Origin: Bacillus sp. FJAT-45037
GTDB lineage: Bacteria > Bacillota > Bacilli > Bacillales > Bacillaceae_D
Direction of reading: 5' to 3'
Length of the DNA stretch: 64,000 bases
Assembly: GCF_002797325.1 (NCBI RefSeq)
Contig: NZ_KZ454938.1
Location: forward strand, 1,438,267-1,502,266
In this document: piece after piece, positions 8,989 through 17,136 of the stretch
Numbering within the stretch: position 1 is the stretch's first letter
Layout: every line of letters begins with the position of its first letter
Position numbers and translations under genes: made by a program
Notes under the pieces: generated by a model
The model's database searches: none
Told to the model about the DNA's origin: nothing
What the model saw: only the letters and a program-made list of their open reading frames with translations

Positions 8989-9608
8989 GCTTTACAATCG
9001 ATCATACACATGCTCTTTGGAATGAATTGGCCGATATCAAAGATGAACTAGCTGCAAGAGATTGGTTTCCGGGTACTAGTGGAAATTTATCAATCAAAGT
9101 GAGCGATAGCCCTCTTACTTTTCTTGTTACAGCCAGTGGGAAAGATAAACGTAAGAGAACTTCTGATGATTTCGTATTAGTCGATCAAGACGGTCAACCC
9201 GTCGAGACCTCAAATTTGAAACCTTCCGCAGAAACGATCTTACACCAGCAAATTTATGAAAAGACAAATGCTGGATGCTCCCTTCATGTCCATACGATCG
9301 ACAATAATGTGATTTCAGATCTGTATGGTGATCAAGGTTTTATCACGTTTCGTCACCAAGAATTAATTAAAGCGTTTAATATTTGGCAAGAAGATGGAAC
9401 AATCACCATTCCAATTGTAGAAAATTATGCAGACCTTTCACGACTAGGAGAAGCTGTCGCTGAGCGAATCACTCCCGGTGTACATGGCATTTTGATTCGT
9501 AACCATGGTATTACCGCTTGGGGACGAGATGGTTTTGAGGCAAAGAAACATTTAGAAGCATTTGAGTTTTTATTTAGTTATCACGTAAAAATGAGACTTC
9601 TTTGTTAA
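8985..9608 (+). CDS. mtnB: methylthioribulose-1-phosphate dehydratase MtnB
   Basis: Class II aldolase-fold zinc enzyme that dehydrates methylthioribulose-1-phosphate, the step after MtnA. Metal ligands are visible as the HVH pair in [10 protein letters not shown] (His101, His103) and His174 in [10 protein letters not shown]. The phosphate-binding SGNLSIK lies near residue 32. The start is TTG at 8985, overlapping the mtnX stop, with AAGGAGGTGAG upstream. The product is 207 residues, normal for the family. Confidence 0.95.
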   Translation: MSFTIDHTHALWNELADIKDELAARDWFPGTSGNLSIKVSDSPLTFLVTASGKDKRKRTSDDFVLVDQDGQPVETSNLKPSAETILHQQIYEKTNAGCSLHVHTIDNNVISDLYGDQGFITFRHQELIKAFNIWQEDGTITIPIVENYADLSRLGEAVAERITPGVHGILIRNHGITAWGRDGFEAKKHLEAFEFLFSYHVKMRLLC

Positions 9609-9669
9609 AGGAAGACTGAATAACTTTGTCTTAAATCACTGTTTTATATACTTAGAGGGGGAATGAACA

Positions 9670-10221
9670 ATGGCTATAATTTATATTCGTGATACAGAGG
9701 AAGTAATTAGTGGAGAAGAAAATGTAAGACAATTTCTAACTAGTCAAGATGTGCTATATGAGTATTGGAACCCGTCAAAGCTTCCTGAAGAACTTCAAAA
9801 CGTATGTCACTTAAATGATGAAGACAAAAAACAAGTACTTTCTACATTCGATGAGGAAATACAGTCACTAGCAGCACGTAGAGGGTATAAAAGATGGGAT
9901 GTGATCTCACTCAATAAAGACACACCTGAATTAGATAGCTTGCTTAAGAAATTTGAAAAAGTCCATACCCACACCGAAGATGAGGTGCGCGCGATTACAG
10001 CGGGATCTGGTACATTCGTGATCAAAGGCGAAAAAACGGGCTATTTCGATGTGCGCTTATCCCCTGGCGATGTGATCTCTGTTCCTGTAAATGTCCCTCA
10101 CTTCTTTACTTTATCAGAAGAAAAACAAGTCGTCGCTGTTCGATTGTTTATAGATCCTGAGGGTTGGGTTGCTCATCCATTTACCGATCCTGCTTTCGAA
10201 AAAACCAAAGTATTAGAATAG
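9670..10221 (+). CDS. mtnD: acireductone dioxygenase MtnD
   Basis: Cupin metalloenzyme (about 180 residues). With Fe it cleaves acireductone to formate and 2-keto-4-methylthiobutyrate, the methionine precursor. The metal set is clear: His99, His101 and Glu105 in HTHTEDEV and His144 in VPHFF. It has its own GAGGGGG ribosome binding site 61 nt after mtnB and ends the operon at a terminator. The last step, transamination by MtnE, is not encoded in this window. Confidence 0.97.
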   Translation: MAIIYIRDTEEVISGEENVRQFLTSQDVLYEYWNPSKLPEELQNVCHLNDEDKKQVLSTFDEEIQSLAARRGYKRWDVISLNKDTPELDSLLKKFEKVHTHTEDEVRAITAGSGTFVIKGEKTGYFDVRLSPGDVISVPVNVPHFFTLSEEKQVVAVRLFIDPEGWVAHPFTDPAFEKTKVLE

Positions 10222-10239
10222 AGTTTTTTCACTCTGAAA

Positions 10240-10271
10240 AAGAACTGCCTAATGTTAAGCAGTTCTTTTTT
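10240..10271 (+). terminator. terminator of the mtnWXBD operon
   Basis: Arms AAGAACTGC and GCAGTTCTT enclose a 10-nt loop and are followed by a T-run. It lies 19 nt after the mtnD stop. Confidence 0.9.
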
Positions 10272-10298
10272 CTATATCTAATTAGATTGTGGCTATCT

Positions 10299-10763
10299 TT
10301 AAATTGATTTCTTCGTCAGTGCATAGCTGATTCCACCTGCTACTAAGCCAAGTATGGCTCCACCAAGAACTTCTTCTGGCTGATGTCCGAGGCGCTCTCG
10401 AAGTTGAACAGATCGATAATCACTTTTCTTTGCCTTCGAATCTCCAGCAAGCCTCTCAAGGTCTGCATTCATTTCATTCACTTTAATTGTCAATTCTCCT
10501 GTTTGCCTTCTAATTCCTTGTGCATCATACATAACAATAAGTCCGAAAACTGTCGATAGGGCAAAATCAACTGATGATACCCCTCGGTCTAGTGCAACAT
10601 ATGTAGCAAGGGCTGTAACTCCCGCTGAGTGAGAGCTTGGCATTCCACCGGTTTCAAAAAAAGTATCCCATTCCAAGCGTCCGGTATTCATTTTTTTTAT
10701 TGGAATTTTTAAGGATTGAGCTAATCCAATCGTAAGAAGCGCTGTAAGCATTGGCCGATTCAT
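10299..10763 (-). CDS. divergent PAP2-family membrane protein (YuiD-like)
   Basis: A 154-residue protein of the divergent PAP2 / YuiD family, related in sequence to lipid phosphatases and vanadium haloperoxidases. The family core GGMPSSHSAGVTALA and the charged segment MYDAQGIRRQTGE are clear. About four hydrophobic stretches suggest a membrane location. A GTG at 10772 is possible, but the ATG at 10763 is better placed after GAGGTG. It stands alone and is convergent with mtnD. The biochemical activity of this subfamily is not established. Confidence 0.85.
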   Translation of the reverse strand: MNRPMLTALLTIGLAQSLKIPIKKMNTGRLEWDTFFETGGMPSSHSAGVTALATYVALDRGVSSVDFALSTVFGLIVMYDAQGIRRQTGELTIKVNEMNADLERLAGDSKAKKSDYRSVQLRERLGHQPEEVLGGAILGLVAGGISYALTKKSI

Positions 10764-11016
10764 TTCATTCACCTCATATATAGCGTGCGAAAAGACTTGA
10801 CACTTTATACAAAAGATATATTATAAATAGTGTACTTTTTTTCGGACAATTCCCCTTTTAAAATCAACATAAACCTCCTTTCACACACTCTTTTCCTTAT
10901 TCAGAAAAAATCTACTTTTACAACTTTTTTATGGTTGCGTTTACAGCTGTTGTATGAACGCCAAAGATAAGATAGTATTTATAAGCACATTTGTAAAAAG
11001 AGATAGGAGTATGTAT

Positions 11017-12555
11017 ATGGAAATCATTCAACAGCTTTCTCAAGTTCAAGTATTGAACCAATTTTTATTATTGTTATTATTTATCGTTCCTATGGTTATC
11101 ATCTCTCGTATGGTAGTTGCAGGATCAAGATTTTCACCTATTTTAATTATCGTGATCTTCGGTTTACTATTAGGGTTCCTAATGGTCGAGGTCAATATTG
11201 CGACTCCAGGTTTAGGAGAATTCCCTCTTGTTGATTTTATGGCTCGTACAACGATCATTGCTCTGATTGTTTCATTCTTCGTTGGTGGACAAGAGCTTCG
11301 TAAAATCTTAGGAAATAAAGAGATGGATGTAGAAGATATTGTCGTTCCTTCCACTGAAGAAATTGTTCTTGGAACTGGACGTACACAATTTATATTCATT
11401 CTTCGTTCATTCTTCTTATTAGTAGGTATTGAAGGATTCACTAGAATGTTTTTACAACCAGGATCCATTGAAGGAATCGCCGGTTATTATCCACTAATCG
11501 CTTTTATTGGATTAATTGCTTCGGTCTTATTTGTAGACAATAAAGCTCAAGTTGGCAAAAAGCATACGTATATTCGTAAAGGTTTATTAGAAACAGCTTT
11601 AATTATCGCTGTATTATTTATTTCATATGCCATTGCATCAGCTGTTCAACCGATTATTGCCTTGCCACAAATTTTCTTCGCAATGATGATCTCAGCTGCA
11701 ATTGGAGCCATCTTCTATAGCTGGAGTTTCGGACCAACAGTTCGTGCATTATTATTTGCTGGTATTCCAGTCGTACTTGCTGCAAACTTCATGGTCGGTG
11801 GTTCTCGTATTGGAGACGCTTTTGCAATTGAGGGAATGAGTGCGGTACTAACGTATGGTTTCTTTGGACAACTATTCTGGATGTTCGGTGGAATTGCTCT
11901 AGTTATGTATATTGCTAAAACAGCGCATACTCGTAACTTAGCACCAGGTATGGCTGGTTCCTTGTCTCACTCAGGGTTAACCGGTGCTTGTACAGCTGGC
12001 GACTTCGGAAAAGTAGCAGCTCAACGTGCTCCAATCATGATTAATATTCCGTTCTTTGGTCATATTTTTGTATTCTCTGTCTTAGCCATCAGTGCTGAAC
12101 AAGGATCACTATGGTTCCTTCCGACAGCGATTATCGTAACAATCGGTGTTGTTTTAACAGCCTTAGCTCTTAAAAATCTTCGCCATGCTAATGGAGAGGA
12201 TCGTAAAGAAGTGAAAGCTTTGATGCAGTTCTCATTCGGTTGGCAAATTTGTGCGGTATTCGGTGGACTTGCGCTTTTAAGTATGAGTTCTATGGCATTT
12301 GATTATAGTGCTATGGCTCAAACATCAGCTATCTCTCACTTTGGATTATTTGCTGCGATTCAAGGAGAAATGTTTGGAACAGAAGCTTCTCTTCTCATTC
12401 CATTCATCTTCTCAATGCCATTCTTAGTTCACCCACTTGTGTTCTTTATGTTTGGTAAAGCGATGGAAAACAACGGTGAAATGCCTCGAGTACCTGTATA
12501 CGTTATGGCGCTTATTGGTCTGATCGGAATTTCCTTTGCAATCATTGCATTATAA
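11017..12555 (+). CDS. polytopic membrane protein, probable transporter, family not recognised
   Basis: A 512-residue protein with roughly 12-14 hydrophobic segments and short polar loops, the layout of a secondary transporter. The conserved-looking core is FMVGGSRIGDAFAIEG and the Gly/Ser-rich GSLSHSGLTGACTAGDFGK. That core recalls the unwound Gly-rich motifs of sodium-coupled carboxylate carriers such as GltS, but I cannot assign it. ATG at 11017 follows AGGAG by 7 nt; the upstream ATGs at 10954 and 11011 lack suitable spacing. Codon use looks like a well-expressed gene. It is monocistronic, ending at a strong terminator. Confidence 0.75.
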   Translation: MEIIQQLSQVQVLNQFLLLLLFIVPMVIISRMVVAGSRFSPILIIVIFGLLLGFLMVEVNIATPGLGEFPLVDFMARTTIIALIVSFFVGGQELRKILGNKEMDVEDIVVPSTEEIVLGTGRTQFIFILRSFFLLVGIEGFTRMFLQPGSIEGIAGYYPLIAFIGLIASVLFVDNKAQVGKKHTYIRKGLLETALIIAVLFISYAIASAVQPIIALPQIFFAMMISAAIGAIFYSWSFGPTVRALLFAGIPVVLAANFMVGGSRIGDAFAIEGMSAVLTYGFFGQLFWMFGGIALVMYIAKTAHTRNLAPGMAGSLSHSGLTGACTAGDFGKVAAQRAPIMINIPFFGHIFVFSVLAISAEQGSLWFLPTAIIVTIGVVLTALALKNLRHANGEDRKEVKALMQFSFGWQICAVFGGLALLSMSSMAFDYSAMAQTSAISHFGLFAAIQGEMFGTEASLLIPFIFSMPFLVHPLVFFMFGKAMENNGEMPRVPVYVMALIGLIGISFAIIAL

Positions 12556-12560
12556 TAAAA

Positions 12561-12589
12561 AGGCTGTCTATTGCAGACAGCCTTTTTTC
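12561..12589 (+). terminator. bidirectional terminator
   Basis: Arms GGCTGTCT and AGACAGCC around ATTGC, followed by T6 on the plus strand and preceded by an A-run. It serves the membrane-protein gene on its left and probably the convergent SCP2-like gene on its right. Confidence 0.88.
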
Positions 12590-12923
12590 ATGAGATGTTT
12601 TTGTAAGTTTTTACTAACTGTTGAAGCTTCATCGCAAGACCCATGCTTCCGTCCACCTTGAGCTTACCTGTCATAAATGCCATCGTAGTGTTTAGATCAT
12701 CCTCAAGTAATTTTATGAATGATTCATCATTCATTTTCAATGTAACATCAGGATCTTCTGTAGCACCTTCAAGTAATTCTACTTGTCCGCCTTCAAATTT
12801 CACTTGCATGGTTCCAGATTCAGTCAAATCAAATTGAAAAACACGATCTTTCTCTTCTGAAATATGTTCCGGTGTTTGGTTCATTTTCGTAACAAATGAT
12901 GTTAATTCTGCTTTCGCGTTCAT
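12588..12923 (-). CDS. SCP2 sterol-binding domain protein
   Basis: A 111-residue protein that is essentially one SCP2 (sterol carrier protein 2-like) domain. Recognisable blocks are FQFDLTESGTMQVKFEGG, ATEDPDVTLKMNDESF and MTGKLKVDGSMGLAMKL. In bacteria such stand-alone domains bind lipid-like ligands, but their pathway is unknown. A GGGGGA ribosome binding site precedes the ATG at 12923. It is a single gene, convergent with the membrane protein and sharing its terminator. Confidence 0.85.
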   Translation of the reverse strand: MNAKAELTSFVTKMNQTPEHISEEKDRVFQFDLTESGTMQVKFEGGQVELLEGATEDPDVTLKMNDESFIKLLEDDLNTTMAFMTGKLKVDGSMGLAMKLQQLVKTYKNIS

Positions 12924-13073
12924 TTAGGTATCCCCCTTTTTTCTGCTTCATTATCATTATTCGACACTACCTTCTATAATCCTTCATAACATGAGATTTT
13001 TTTATGAAAACAGCTAGAAATCTTTGCATAAGCAACCCTTCATTGGTAATAACTAATGCTAGGAGGCGGTTAC

Positions 13074-13187
13074 ATGGAACTTATGAGAATTTTACAGTAT
13101 TTCTGTTCACTTGGAGGAGCGAGTTGTCTCATCTTCACATACATTCAAATGGCTCGTAAAAAAGGCAAAAAGCCGCTTCAAAAATGA
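13074..13187 (+). CDS. 37-residue small protein with one membrane segment
   Basis: Not recognised. ATG at 13074 has a perfect AGGAGG eight bases upstream. The peptide runs MELMRILQYFC through a short hydrophobic stretch to a basic tail (ARKKGKKPLQK), typical of a small single-pass membrane protein with a cytoplasmic positive end. The stop codon lies within the stem-loop of the following terminator, which argues that this is a complete transcription unit. Two cysteines lie in or beside the hydrophobic part. Confidence 0.6.
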   Translation: MELMRILQYFCSLGGASCLIFTYIQMARKKGKKPLQK

Positions 13188-13201
13188 AGTGGCTTTTGTT
13201 T
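13168..13201 (+). terminator. terminator of the 37-residue gene
   Basis: Arms AAAAGCCGCTTCA and TGAAGTGGCTTTT are followed by TTGTTT. The hairpin overlaps the last codons and stop of the small gene; it may also end the convergent ytxJ transcript. Confidence 0.8.
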
Positions 13202-13208
13202 AATTAAA

Positions 13209-13541
13209 CTACGAAAGGGCATCAGCTAATTTTCTTTTTGTGATGTTCCAATGAGAGGCATTCCATTTCACTTCTTTGTTCTCAAGAAGTACTGCTTGTG
13301 GTGATTCATGCTTCAATTGTATCTCTTCGGCAATCGCGTTCGACACCGGGCGAGACTCAATGACTTTTACTAAAGCAAAAGTGTAACTTGTATCTTTGTG
13401 GTCTTCAACAAACGCTTCGAACTCACCGAATGCTTCGGCGCTTATTGGACAAGTTGTACTATGTTTGAGCAAGAAAACAGGCTGTTCGGCCGATGAATTG
13501 ATTAATGCTTGCCAATCTTCAATCGTTGTAATTTCCTTCAT
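13209..13541 (-). CDS. ytxJ: bacillithiol-linked thioredoxin-fold protein YtxJ
   Basis: A 110-residue thioredoxin-like protein of the YtxJ family. Family knowledge places it as a monothiol redox protein of the bacillithiol system and a general stress protein. One cysteine, Cys31 in HSTTCPIS, stands at the N-terminus of the active-site helix, and the cis-proline region appears as HESPQAVLL. The ATG at 13541 is six bases after AGGAGG; the earlier ATG at 13547 abuts the ribosome binding site and is less likely. It follows the degV-like gene by 19 nt. Confidence 0.9.
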   Translation of the reverse strand: MKEITTIEDWQALINSSAEQPVFLLKHSTTCPISAEAFGEFEAFVEDHKDTSYTFALVKVIESRPVSNAIAEEIQLKHESPQAVLLENKEVKWNASHWNITKRKLADALS

Positions 13542-13560
13542 GACCATCCTCCTGAGTAGA

Positions 13561-14418
13561 CTATTTTGATTCAGTATAGTACATTAATGCAACGGCACCA
13601 GGGCCTGCATGTGTACTGATGATAGGAGAAGTTACTTGGATTGTAATATCCTTAACGTCTGTAACACCTTGAAGAGATTGCTTTAACTTCATTGCTACAG
13701 AATCTGCCTCAGCATGAGAAATAGCTATTTTCTTTACGATTTTACCTTTTGTTTCCGTTGTAAATGTGGTCGTTAATTGTTGTATCATCTGCATATGTGT
13801 ACGAACTTTTGAAACAGGATTTAAAACACCGTCTGTTAAGGACAAAATCGGTTTTATTTTTAAAAGTGAACCTAGGAACGCTTTACTCTTACCTATTCTG
13901 CCACCTTTTGCTAAATACTCAAGTGTATCAACCATGATATACAAAGATGTACCCTCACGGATCTCCTCTAAATACTGCACAATCTCATCAACTGTAAGAC
14001 CTTCTTCAGCTAGTTGTGCTGCTCTTACAACTTGGAAACCAAGTGCTTGCGAAATGAAGCGCGAATTAATCACCGTCACATCTGCCTCACACATATCAGC
14101 CGCTGTTTGAGCTGCATTCGTCGTTCCACTCATTCCTTCTGTGATATGAATGGAGATGATTTTCACGTCATCAGCTTCCTTATTCAGACGATCGTATAAT
14201 TCTTGAAAAGCACCAGCTGATGGTTGTGAGCTCTTAGGTAAGTCCTCGGACGCCTTAAGTTTGTCCATAAATTCTTCCTTCGTAATGTCTACTCCATCAA
14301 GATACGTTTTATCGCCAAATGTTAGTGATAACGGGATAATTTCAATTCCGTGTTTTTCAATTACTTCTTTAGGTAAATCACAAGTTGAGTCCGTAACAAT
14401 TTTTATCGTTGTCATCAT
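13561..14418 (-). CDS. DegV family fatty-acid-binding protein
   Basis: A 285-residue DegV/FakB-type protein. Such proteins bind a fatty acid and, in the studied cases, present it to the kinase FakA. The family start IKIVTDSTCDLP, the SSQPSAGAF loop, ISIHITEGMSGTTNAAQ and the late HAGPGAVAL motif are all present. The start at 14418 has GGAG seven bases upstream. It is followed closely by ytxJ, so the two are probably cotranscribed. No FakA homologue is in the window. Confidence 0.92.
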   Translation of the reverse strand: MMTTIKIVTDSTCDLPKEVIEKHGIEIIPLSLTFGDKTYLDGVDITKEEFMDKLKASEDLPKSSQPSAGAFQELYDRLNKEADDVKIISIHITEGMSGTTNAAQTAADMCEADVTVINSRFISQALGFQVVRAAQLAEEGLTVDEIVQYLEEIREGTSLYIMVDTLEYLAKGGRIGKSKAFLGSLLKIKPILSLTDGVLNPVSKVRTHMQMIQQLTTTFTTETKGKIVKKIAISHAEADSVAMKLKQSLQGVTDVKDITIQVTSPIISTHAGPGAVALMYYTESK

Positions 14419-14536
14419 GTATAATCTCCTTTGCGTTCACGTTCACTCAAACCTATGTAATCTGTGAATGAGTAATTTCATTTTATGACTTAATCATACC
14501 ATAAATTCTTAACAAATCGTTAATAACTAGTCAAAA

Positions 14537-16660
14537 TTAACGATTTAATACAAAGCGAATCTCCTGATAGGTAACGTTTTCAGGTAATGCTTCCTTAATT
14601 GGTCGCAACTTTTCACTACCAACTTTACCGACGACAGACAGGATCGCTTTTCTCTTCTCTTCATCTACATATGATTGAAGATCTAGATCAATTCCTTCAT
14701 CTTTTGCTTTAAGTAAATGATTTAAGATGGTTTGTTCACTAAATTCACGTTTAGTTGCAATCTCGTTAACAGAAAATCCTTGTTGAAACAAGGTTATCGA
14801 ATCTAAATGACTACCTTTAGACTGTTTTTTATTCGGAGCTGTTTCACTCTGTGTTGCTTCGGTTAATTCTACTTTTTTCTGCTCCTCAAATGTCTGTAAT
14901 ACGTTTAAAAATAGTTCACCATATCGTGCGAGCTTTGTCTCTCCCACTCCTTGGACATACGATAACTCCTCCGTTGTCAAAGGGATATATTCGCTCATTT
15001 GACGTAACGTTTTATCCGAGAAGACAACATAAGGCGGTACTTCTTCACTCGTTGCGATGCGTTTACGGCATTCGCGCAATGCTTCAAATACTACATCATT
15101 CTCTTCTAATGCCTTAGGTTGTTCGATTATTCTTTGTGAAACCTTGACCTCACCTTTTAATACCGCGACAGCCTGTTCTGTCAGCTGTAATGTAGGATAC
15201 TGCGAACCCGTTGGTTTAACGTATTTTTCTGCGGTTAAGAAATCAATAAAATTTGCTACATCTTTTGCTGTTTTATTGTTCATTAACCCGTAGGTTGGCA
15301 AAGAATCGAGCTGCATTTGCTTTACCTTTTGATTGCTTGATCCTACTAATACTTGAGCTACCATTGTCTTGCCAAAACGCTCGCGCATCCGCTTAATGCA
15401 CGAGAACACCATTTGTGCTTCCCTTGTGCAATCAATTTCTTCCCCTTTGCTATTACATGAACTACACTGACCACAATCTTCACTTATAGTATCTCCAAAA
15501 TACGCTAAAATGTAGCGCATTAAGCAACTACCTGTGTGGGTGTAGCCCGACATTTGCTGTAATTTTTCGTATTCTTGTTCTTTGCGTTCAAGTCCTAGCT
15601 CTGATTGCTCAATTAAGAAGGATTGAAGCCTGACATCTTGCGGGTTGAACAACAATACACATTCGCTCATTTCCCCGTCACGACCTGCACGACCTGCCTC
15701 TTGATAATACGCTTCAATGTTACGAGGCATATTGTAATGAAGCACGTATCTCACATTTGATTTATCAATTCCCATACCAAAAGCATTCGTAGCTACCATA
15801 ACAGGTGACTTGTCGTGTAGAAAATCTTCTTGATGCTTCGTTCGCTCCGCCTCACTCATTCCGCCATGATACATCGCTACGTCTACAGATGCTTGTCTTA
15901 ACTTTTCATACACTTGCTCTACTTCCTTACGCGTTGTCGCATAGATTATTCCTGATTGATCGACATGATCTTTAATATATTTTTTTACATAACGCCACTT
16001 ATCCGTTCCTTTTATCACTTGTAACCGTAAATTATCTCGCTTAAAACCTGTCAGTATCATATTGTCGCTCTCAATTTGTAAATGATCAGCAATATCATCT
16101 CGAACCGCATTTGTAGCTGTAGCTGTTAGGGCAAGTACCGCTGGTCGTTCGGTCAATTTATTTAACCAATCATTGATACCTAAGTAACTCGGTCTAAAAT
16201 CATGCCCCCACTGCGATAGACAATGTGCTTCATCGATTGCGACAAATGACAGAGGGAGTTCCTGACATAATCTCATAAAATGTGGCTGATGTAGTCTCTC
16301 TGGTGCAATATAGACCAATTTATACTCTCCAGCTAAAATACCACTAATTCGATATTCTTCCTCTGAAGTTGAAAGCGTACTGTTTAGATAAGTCGCCGGG
16401 ATGTTCAGTTCTAATAATGCATCCACTTGGTCCTTCATTAAAGAAATAAGCGGAGAAATAACCAATGTAACCCCTTCTAAAACTAAGGCTGGGATCTGAT
16501 AGCAAATCGACTTTCCTCCACCTGTAGGCATAATTCCTAACGTGTCTTTTCCTTCTAACACTTTTTCGATGATACCTTGTTGCCCCTCGCGAAAAGAATG
16601 ATACCCATAATAACGTTTCAATAAATCGGTTGCCATTTCAAATTTAGTTTGATTCAACAT
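14537..16660 (-). CDS. recQ: ATP-dependent DNA helicase RecQ
   Basis: 3'-5' superfamily 2 helicase of recombination and fork repair; 707 residues. Walker A TGGGKS is at 46-51 and DEAH at 143-146, followed by SQWGHDFRP. Motif VI is QEAGRAGRDG near 320. The RecQ zinc-binding cysteines are Cys379, Cys396, Cys399 and Cys402, and an HRDC domain lies near 520-590. The last ~100 residues form an extra helical region with a second putative helix-turn-helix (SVNEIATKREFSEQTILNHLL), as in long Bacillus RecQ proteins. It stands alone, divergent from the small membrane gene. Confidence 0.96.
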   Translation of the reverse strand: MLNQTKFEMATDLLKRYYGYHSFREGQQGIIEKVLEGKDTLGIMPTGGGKSICYQIPALVLEGVTLVISPLISLMKDQVDALLELNIPATYLNSTLSTSEEEYRISGILAGEYKLVYIAPERLHQPHFMRLCQELPLSFVAIDEAHCLSQWGHDFRPSYLGINDWLNKLTERPAVLALTATATNAVRDDIADHLQIESDNMILTGFKRDNLRLQVIKGTDKWRYVKKYIKDHVDQSGIIYATTRKEVEQVYEKLRQASVDVAMYHGGMSEAERTKHQEDFLHDKSPVMVATNAFGMGIDKSNVRYVLHYNMPRNIEAYYQEAGRAGRDGEMSECVLLFNPQDVRLQSFLIEQSELGLERKEQEYEKLQQMSGYTHTGSCLMRYILAYFGDTISEDCGQCSSCNSKGEEIDCTREAQMVFSCIKRMRERFGKTMVAQVLVGSSNQKVKQMQLDSLPTYGLMNNKTAKDVANFIDFLTAEKYVKPTGSQYPTLQLTEQAVAVLKGEVKVSQRIIEQPKALEENDVVFEALRECRKRIATSEEVPPYVVFSDKTLRQMSEYIPLTTEELSYVQGVGETKLARYGELFLNVLQTFEEQKKVELTEATQSETAPNKKQSKGSHLDSITLFQQGFSVNEIATKREFSEQTILNHLLKAKDEGIDLDLQSYVDEEKRKAILSVVGKVGSEKLRPIKEALPENVTYQEIRFVLNR

Positions 16661-16752
16661 TCACCACTCCTCTACTACAAAGCAATATGATAAAAAGAAT
16701 AATTTAGGATACGCTATCAATTAATAACACTAAAAAGGAAGGTGTAGACGAT

Positions 16753-17019
16753 ATGAACTTTACCTTAAAACAAAAAAACACAATTGGTTTACTTGTCGTT
16801 GCATTAATCTATTTAGCACCCCTTCTCATCATGATGATGACTCGTGATACCTTTTTACACTCTGTGGAACGTTTTCCACTCGACTTTTCATTATACTTTG
16901 CTATCTTGCTTGGAGCAATTATCGTTAATTACTCCCTCAAATCTATGAAATTTTTAACAATTGTTATGCTTGCTGCTGGTGCAGGACTTGCTGTGTACGC
17001 ATACTACTACATTTTTTAA
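16753..17019 (+). CDS. 88-residue membrane protein
   Basis: Not recognised. Three hydrophobic segments are visible (near residues 10-28, 41-58 and 64-87), with a short polar loop carrying Arg, Asp and Glu between the first two. The ATG at 16753 has AAGGAAGGTG upstream. It is transcribed away from recQ and precedes the ABC-F gene by about 120 nt. A small inner-membrane protein of unknown role is all I can support. Confidence 0.65.
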   Translation: MNFTLKQKNTIGLLVVALIYLAPLLIMMMTRDTFLHSVERFPLDFSLYFAILLGAIIVNYSLKSMKFLTIVMLAAGAGLAVYAYYYIF

Positions 17020-17094
17020 TCTATTTTAGTCATTTAAAAAGATGTTTTTTTGTTGAATATGCTCTTGGTGGTATCCTATGACTGTCTAGAATGG

Positions 17095-17100
17095 TATAAT
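17095..17100 (+). promoter_or_regulatory. possible -10 box of the ABC-F gene
   Basis: A perfect TATAAT preceded by TGG, close to an extended -10, lies about 37 nt before the ABC-F start. I cannot point to a good -35 box. Confidence 0.4.
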
Positions 17101-17136
17101 TCATAAGATATAATGACATTGGAGGCATCAAGCTAC

